Assembly (NCBI RefSeq): GCF_003696215.1
Contig: NZ_RFFG01000034.1
Span: 19,316 to 83,315, forward strand
Source: Actinomadura harenae
Lineage (GTDB): Bacteria > Actinomycetota > Actinomycetes > Streptosporangiales > Streptosporangiaceae
Length of the DNA: 64,000 bases
Direction of reading: 5' to 3'
The translations under genes were made by a program, and so were the position numbers. Each line of letters opens with the position of its first letter. Position 1 is the stretch's first letter. Below, one piece after another: positions 59,127 to 64,000 of this stretch. The notes beneath the pieces were generated by a model. It was not told the DNA's origin, made no database searches, and saw only the letters and a list, made by a program, of their open reading frames with translations.

Positions 59127-60944
59127 TCAGGGCGTGACGATGGGGAAGTCGGGCTCGGGCTGGTCCAGGACGGAGGCCAGGCGGGTCAGGACGGTCGGGT
59201 CGCCGTCCATCGTGATGTGCTCGGAGCCCTTGCCGGCGAGCAGGGCCAGCAGGTCCGGCCGGGTGAGGGTGAGCGTCAGGTCGGGAGTGCCGCGCGTGCG
59301 CTCCGTCCGCGGGGCGTGGACGAGGACGCCGTTGGACAAGGACATCCGGTACTTGTCCCCGCTGTCGGAGAAGTCCCAGTCGAGTGTGAACCCCTCGCTC
59401 CACGCCTTCGGGCCGTCGACCAGGATCGCGAGGCCGTCGAAGAGCTGCTCGGTCGTCATCGCGTCGGTCATGCCCCCGGCGAAGGTCAGGCTCGTCTTGA
59501 CGCCCTTGCGCAGTTCGAGGGCGCCGGTGAGGTAGAAGTTGCGCCAGGTGCCGCATTCGGCGCCCTGGCCCAGGCGCTGGTAGACCTCCGCGAGGTGGTG
59601 TTTGGCCTTGGTATGGGCGGGGTCGGCGAAGACGGCGTGGTTGAGGAGCGTCGCGGCGAAACGCAGATCGTCCTTGTCGGCATAGTGCGCGGCCAGCTCC
59701 AGGACCCTGGACATGCCGCCCATGCACTTCACGTACCGCCGCGCCGCCTCCACCGGCGGGTGCTCCCACAGGTGGGCCGGGTTCCCGTCGAACCAGCCGA
59801 GATAGCGCTGGTAGATGGCCTTGACGTCGTGCGACACCGACCCGTAGTAGCCGCGGGCGTGGAAGGCGTTCTCCAGAGCGGGCGGCAGCCGCATCATCTC
59901 GGCGATCTCGATCCCGGTGTGGCCCCGGTTCATCAGCCGCAGCGTCTGGTCGTGAAGGTAGCCGTACAGATCCCGTTGCAGGGTCAGGAAGGCGAGGATG
60001 TTCTCCGTCCCCCAGGTCGGCCAGTGGTGGGAGGCGAAGGCCACTTTGCTGTCGGCGGCGAACAGGTCGATGGCCTCGTTCAGGTAGCGGGACCACATCC
60101 GGGCGTCGCGGACGACCGCTCCGCGCAGCGTCAGGATGTTGTGCAGGGTGTGGGTGGCGTTCTCGGCCACGCACAGCGCCTCGCGATCCGGCAGGAAGAA
60201 GTGCATCTCCGCCGGTGCCTCGGTGTTCGGCGTCAGCTGGAAGACGAACGCGACACCGTCGATCGTCTCCTTCTGCCCGGTGTGGGTGATGTCCAGGTTC
60301 GGCGGGATGAGGGAGACGCGGCCGCTCGAGCCGGTCTGGCCCAGACCGGTGCTGACCAGGCCCTTCGCGTCGCGGGGCAGGTGCAGGCCGCTGTGGTAGA
60401 TGGCGCGGCGCGCCATCGCGGGCCCGGCGTAGACGTTCTCCGAGACCGCGTGCTCCATGAACCCCTCGGGCGCGAGGATCGGCACCTTGTCCGGGTTGCC
60501 CGCCCGGAGGACGCCCTCGGCTCCGGCGAAGTGGTCCACGTGCGAGTGGGTGTAGATGAGCCCGGTGACCGGACGGTCGCCACGGTGCTCGCGGTAGAAC
60601 GCCAGGCCCGCCGCCGCGGGCTCCACCGACATCAGCGGGTCGACCACGATGACGCCCTTGTCGCCCTCGATGAGCGTCATGTTCGAGAGGTCGAAGCCGC
60701 GGATCTGGTAGACGCCGTCCGTCACCTCGTACAGGCCCTGCCGGGAGCACAGCTGCCCCTGCCGCCAGAGCGAGGGGTCCGCGGTGTCGGGGCAGTCGCC
60801 CTCCAGGAAGGAGAACTGGTCGTTGTCCCATACTTTCCGCTTGGGGTCGTCGTCGGCGTAGATCACCCCGGGGACCAGGGACGCCTGCCAACCCTGGTCG
60901 GCGTTCTCGAAGTCGGTCAGGTCGTCGAACGGCAGATCATCCAT
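59127..60944 (-). CDS. SdsA1-like alkyl sulfatase (metallo-beta-lactamase superfamily)
   Basis: 605 residues. MBL core with metal motif THSHVDHFAG (His133, His135, Asp137, His138), a middle dimerisation domain (MGGMSRVLELAAHYADKDDLRFAATLLNHAVF) and a C-terminal SCP2-like domain (TRPDLLALLAGKGSEHITMDGD). This architecture is that of the class III alkyl sulfatases that release sulfate from SDS-like esters. I take the ATG at 60944; a TTG 11 codons earlier has no better site. It converges on the sulfur operon and shares its terminator. No signal peptide is visible. Confidence 0.92.
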   Translation of the reverse strand: MDDLPFDDLTDFENADQGWQASLVPGVIYADDDPKRKVWDNDQFSFLEGDCPDTADPSLWRQGQLCSRQGLYEVTDGVYQIRGFDLSNMTLIEGDKGVIVVDPLMSVEPAAAGLAFYREHRGDRPVTGLIYTHSHVDHFAGAEGVLRAGNPDKVPILAPEGFMEHAVSENVYAGPAMARRAIYHSGLHLPRDAKGLVSTGLGQTGSSGRVSLIPPNLDITHTGQKETIDGVAFVFQLTPNTEAPAEMHFFLPDREALCVAENATHTLHNILTLRGAVVRDARMWSRYLNEAIDLFAADSKVAFASHHWPTWGTENILAFLTLQRDLYGYLHDQTLRLMNRGHTGIEIAEMMRLPPALENAFHARGYYGSVSHDVKAIYQRYLGWFDGNPAHLWEHPPVEAARRYVKCMGGMSRVLELAAHYADKDDLRFAATLLNHAVFADPAHTKAKHHLAEVYQRLGQGAECGTWRNFYLTGALELRKGVKTSLTFAGGMTDAMTTEQLFDGLAILVDGPKAWSEGFTLDWDFSDSGDKYRMSLSNGVLVHAPRTERTRGTPDLTLTLTRPDLLALLAGKGSEHITMDGDPTVLTRLASVLDQPEPDFPIVTP

Positions 60945-61040
60945 GACCTGGACATCGCCGCAGGTCACCGACGGCAAAACCAGCCGAGGTCAAAGAGCGG
61001 TCATGCCGCAGGACGCGACTCTCGCGTGCGCAACGCACAA

Positions 61041-61089
61041 GGGCGGCGACGTAGGTGCCGGTGGAGAACCGGCACCCGCGTCGCCGCCC
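61041..61089. terminator. Long composite hairpin after the MFS gene
   Basis: GGGCGGCGACG pairs with CGTCGCCGCCC (11 bp) and inside it GGTGCCGGT pairs with ACCGGCACC (9 bp) around a 5-nt loop. Downstream of the minus-strand MFS gene. Confidence 0.8.
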
Positions 61090-61113
61090 GCCGTGCTTCC
61101 GGGCGTCCGGCCT

Positions 61114-62736
61114 CTACGTCTCGGCCGTGGCGACGGCGGGGATCGGCTTCGGCGCGGGCTTGCGGGTCTCGACGCCGAACACGATGACGGCGATGACGGC
61201 GAGGGCGAGCGGGACGACGCCGAGCAGCGCGGTCAGGCCGATGGACGGCGCGGCGATGCCCGAGACCAGCATGATCGTCACCACGACGCCGCCGATCTTG
61301 CCGACGCCGGCCGACAGGCCCGAGCCGCGCGAGCGGATCCGCGTCGGGTAGATCTCGGAGCTGTAGGCGGCCAGCACGGACGCGATGACGCTCGTCCCGA
61401 CGATCGGCCCCGCGAGCAGCACGTAGAGCCAGTCGCGGTGCTTGGCCAGGTCGTCCCCGGCGAAGGTCAGCACCGCGAGCGCGGCGGCGACCAGGGCGGT
61501 GAACAGGATGATCGTCTTCTTCGCGCTCCACAGCCCGTAGAGGGCGGCGGCGAGGAACACCAGCGGCAGGCCGAGCAGCGCCGAGTCGCGCAGCGCGCGG
61601 TCCGCGGTGGCCTGGGGGAGCCCGAGCTTCTGCAGGTTCGACGGGATCCACAGCTGGAAGCCGTAGGTGACCAGGCCGATGCCGAGACCGAGGACGATGA
61701 CCGCGGTCGTGAGGCCGGTGAACGGCGGGCGGAACAGCCGCCCGAACCCGCCGTGCCCGTCGGCTCCGTCCTCGGGCTCGGGCTCCGGCTCCGCGTCGGT
61801 GACCTCGACCAGGGACGCGCCGTAGCGGGCCATGACGACGCGGGCCTCCTCCTCGCGTCCGCGCGAGAGCAGGAACCGGGGCGACTCGGGGATCCAGTGG
61901 TTCAGCAGGATCAGCACCACCCCGGTCGGCATGCCCAGCAGCCACAGGATGCGCCAGGAGTAGGTCGGGACGAGCGAGGCCGACATCCAGCTGGTGACGA
62001 CGTAGGCGAGCGCGAGCGTGCCGCCGATGAGGACCATCAGCCAGCCGCGGTGCCGTCCGGGGATCGTCTCCGCGAGCAGCGAGAACGTGATCGGCAGCAT
62101 GCCCCCGGCGCCCGCGCCCATCAGGAAGCACATGGCGAGGTTCCAGCCGAAGGACGGCATGGCGCCGCACGTCGCGGTCGTCACGAACAGGACCCCGGCG
62201 AACAGGATGGACGCGCGCCGTCCGACACGGTCACCCAGCCAGCCCCACACGAACGAGCCCACCGCGGTGCCGGTGAGCCCGAAGAACGGCAGCAGCGCCA
62301 CGGGCAGGTGGCCGTGCGGGTTGAGGGCCGACTTCAGCCCGTACTCCTTCGCCACGCCGGGCGCGGTGAACCCGAGGGAGATCGGCTTCATGGCGTCGAT
62401 GGTGACGGCGACGGTCAGGATGGCGATCAGCGCGATGTGCGCCGGACGCAGCTTGGAGTCGCCCTCGGCGCGGACGCGCAGCTCCGCGGGCGGGGCGGTC
62501 TTGAGGAACCCGCGCGGGAAGAGGCCGAAGCCGACGGCCACCAGCCCGAGCACGATCAGGACCATCCCGATCATCATCGGGGTGTCCATCGGCATGCCGT
62601 TGAGGTGGTAGTGCATGTCCTTGGCATGCAGGTACATCGGGAGGTGCAGCAGCACACCCGCGACGCAGGCGACGAAGCCGCCCCAGAACAAGAGCGGGTG
62701 AGCGTAGGCGATGCCGCTCGGGGACCGAGATCGCAT
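61114..62736 (-). CDS. MFS transporter with N-terminal two-TM extension
   Basis: 540 residues. A 12-TM MFS body follows about 95 unusual residues. It has the family motif GDRVGRR, sugar-porter-like PESPRFLLSRGR, and EIYPTRIRSRGSGL. The extension has two extra TM helices joined by a His/Met-rich loop (HAKDMHYHLNGMPMDTPMM). A TM-to-TM insert carries an acidic PEPEPED run. It is upstream of the alkylsulfatase on the same strand (169 nt apart, hairpin between). The substrate may be an organic anion or a sugar. Confidence 0.88.
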   Translation of the reverse strand: MRSRSPSGIAYAHPLLFWGGFVACVAGVLLHLPMYLHAKDMHYHLNGMPMDTPMMIGMVLIVLGLVAVGFGLFPRGFLKTAPPAELRVRAEGDSKLRPAHIALIAILTVAVTIDAMKPISLGFTAPGVAKEYGLKSALNPHGHLPVALLPFFGLTGTAVGSFVWGWLGDRVGRRASILFAGVLFVTTATCGAMPSFGWNLAMCFLMGAGAGGMLPITFSLLAETIPGRHRGWLMVLIGGTLALAYVVTSWMSASLVPTYSWRILWLLGMPTGVVLILLNHWIPESPRFLLSRGREEEARVVMARYGASLVEVTDAEPEPEPEDGADGHGGFGRLFRPPFTGLTTAVIVLGLGIGLVTYGFQLWIPSNLQKLGLPQATADRALRDSALLGLPLVFLAAALYGLWSAKKTIILFTALVAAALAVLTFAGDDLAKHRDWLYVLLAGPIVGTSVIASVLAAYSSEIYPTRIRSRGSGLSAGVGKIGGVVVTIMLVSGIAAPSIGLTALLGVVPLALAVIAVIVFGVETRKPAPKPIPAVATAET

Positions 62737-62805
62737 GGTCGTGTGGTCGTCCTTCCGGACTGAAGGGGGTTGGCCTGGCGGGGTGCGGAGTGATCAGACG
62801 CGGGG

Positions 62806-64000
62806 TCAGGGTTCCCGGTTCGATTCAAACCGGAATGTTCGCGAAACACCGATACGCGCGACCGTTCCCGGGGCCAGCGGCACCGGGGTGTCGGGCGCGA
62901 TCCGCTCGAAGTCGGGCGCCCCCGGAGGCTTGACCGCGGTGCCGTTGACCGAGCCCAGGTCGACCAGGAGCACCTTCCAGCCGTCCAGCCGGATCAGCGT
63001 GTGACGCCGGGAGATCGAGCCGTCGTCGTCGTTCAGCCGCATCGGGACGGCGCGCTTCGCGGCGACCTCCGGCGCGTGCCGGGGCTCCCGTCCGATGAGC
63101 AGGTCGGCCGTCAGCGGGACGGTCTGCCCGTCGTCGACGAGCAGCACGCCCAGCGGCGGCCGCGGCCCCTTGAAGGGCGCGAGGGTCGCCTGCATCATCG
63201 AGATCCCGCAGACCGCGCAGTAGCGCGCCCGGGGGTCGTTGAAGTGGTGGTTCTTGCAGTTCACGCCCAGGATGTGCGGCGTCTCGGGCCGCGACCGCCC
63301 ACCCGGAGACCCCGACCCCGGCCCTGCTCCCGACCCCGCGCGAGGTTCCGGGCTTCCGCCCGCGCCCGCACCCGCGACCGGCACCGACGGTGAGCTCGCG
63401 CGGGGACGGGCGCCGGCGCCCGCGACCGGGATTCCGGGCGACGGCGACGGAGAAGGCGACGCCGAGGGCGACGCGGAGACCTTGTGCTCCATGCGCGTGC
63501 GCGGTGGCTCCGAGGCCGACTCGGCGGACGACGGGGAGGCCCTGTGTTCGATGCGCGTGCGCGGCGGCTCCGACGACGACTCGGGACGGTTCGGACGGGC
63601 GGCGGCGGGAGCGGGGTTCGGCGACGCCCCGGCCACGCGGCGTCCGGTCTGCGTGATCTGCCGCAGGCCGCCGCCGTGGACGACGCCCGACGACAGCCGG
63701 AGCCGCGGCTCGACCTCTCCGGCGCCGGGCAGGACGAGGTCCAGCCGCGCGACCGGGCCGGGGACGGTCCGTTCCGTCCAGGCGTAGGAGGCGGTGCCGT
63801 CGATCCGGGTCTCCCGGCCGTCGGCGGCGAGCACGCGGGCCTCGGCGCCCCCGCCGACCAGGAGGGCGACGCCGCCGTCGGACGCGGGACCGGCGGCGGC
63901 GCAGGCCGGCGGCCCGCCGTCGCCTTCGTCCGCGGCCGACAGCACGCGGATCACCCGGTTGACGAGCCCGCGTCCGCCCTCGCCCGCCGCGGCGGCGTCG
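62806..64000 (-). CDS. FHA-domain protein (partial at right edge)
   Basis: At least 398 residues; the frame is open to the window edge and no clear start is seen. Order in the visible part: a globular N-terminal segment, a long Ser/Pro/Gly/Ala-rich linker with a repeated EPPRTR(I/M)EH unit, a zinc-ribbon-like CKNHHFNDPRARYCAVCG, then a C-terminal FHA domain (GREPRHAPEVAAKRA, SISRRHTLIR, DLGSVNGT). FHA binds phosphothreonine, so it probably receives Ser/Thr-kinase signals. In actinobacteria such proteins are linked to secretion or cell-wall kinases. Function not identified. Confidence 0.88.
   Translation of the reverse strand, partial: DAAAAGEGGRGLVNRVIRVLSAADEGDGGPPACAAAGPASDGGVALLVGGGAEARVLAADGRETRIDGTASYAWTERTVPGPVARLDLVLPGAGEVEPRLRLSSGVVHGGGLRQITQTGRRVAGASPNPAPAAARPNRPESSSEPPRTRIEHRASPSSAESASEPPRTRMEHKVSASPSASPSPSPSPGIPVAGAGARPRASSPSVPVAGAGAGGSPEPRAGSGAGPGSGSPGGRSRPETPHILGVNCKNHHFNDPRARYCAVCGISMMQATLAPFKGPRPPLGVLLVDDGQTVPLTADLLIGREPRHAPEVAAKRAVPMRLNDDDGSISRRHTLIRLDGWKVLLVDLGSVNGTAVKPPGAPDFERIAPDTPVPLAPGTVARIGVSRTFRFESNREP

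Overview
The window is very GC-rich DNA with short intergenic gaps, many GTG/TTG starts, ATGA/GTGA/TTGA gene overlaps and dense TetR/LacI/MarR/WYL/CsoR regulators. This is typical of a large-genome filamentous actinobacterium. The whiJ/abaA-like locus (Scr1-type XRE regulator, DUF397 proteins, HATPase), an F420-type nitroreductase domain and a calerythrin-like EF-hand protein point to the Streptosporangiales/Streptomycetales. An Actinomadura-like host is my inference. I see no rRNA, tRNA, CRISPR array or prophage.

Layout. 1-5.6 kb: oligopeptide ABC importer (ATPase cut by the left edge, two permeases, lipoprotein) facing a LacI regulator, with two operator-like palindromes between them. 5.6-13.0 kb: TetR regulator and a seven-gene catabolic block (two amidohydrolases, two SDRs, acyl-CoA synthetase, MaoC dehydratase). 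The same TACGTCAA-N5-TTGACGTA operator occurs before both transcription units. 13.0-16.2 kb: TetR, ABC1 kinase, P450. 16.2-18.2 kb: NTF2-like protein, CGNR regulator, alpha/beta-hydrolase. 18.3-21.4 kb: small secreted protein, CstR-like regulator and MMPL exporter. 21.5-31.8 kb: FAD protein, EF-hand/DUF6875 pair, oleate hydratase with a membrane-anchored EEP-fold protein, L,D-transpeptidase, collagen-like secreted protein, CMD protein with TetR. 31.8-38.7 kb: aminotransferase, ArsR/VOC pair, HD protein, GlxA-like AraC regulator, a degenerate IS5-type element carrying a passenger gene, WYL/VOC pair. 38.7-41.6 kb: PPOX protein and the whiJ/abaA-like locus. 41.6-48.3 kb: epoxide hydrolase, hydrolases, WYL regulator, HEAT-repeat protein, quinone reductase. 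48.3-53.9 kb: two-component system with an MMPL exporter, MarR/NTF2 pair. 53.9-55.3 kb: fusion of a Ddn-like domain to an esterase. 55.7-59.1 kb: sulfane-sulfur detoxification operon. 59.1-64.0 kb: SdsA-type alkylsulfatase, MFS transporter, FHA protein running off the right edge.

The main cross-window link is a CsoR-superfamily operator, TACCCC-NN-GGGGTA. It lies upstream of the CstR-like regulator gene (one copy), the MMPL exporter beside it (two copies) and the persulfide dioxygenase-rhodanese operon 36 kb away (two copies). The proximal copy sits 25 nt from the start codon in both the exporter and the sulfur operon. The regulator keeps the two cysteines of the family but lacks the copper-ligand histidine, as persulfide sensors do. 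I infer one sulfane-sulfur regulon that includes an RND-type exporter. The other notable structure is the IS element: it sits in the stop codon of a regulator gene without destroying it, has a perfect 17-bp hairpin at its left end, carries an NTF2-like passenger gene, and has a transposase reading frame that needs a -1 frameshift and is then broken by a TGA.
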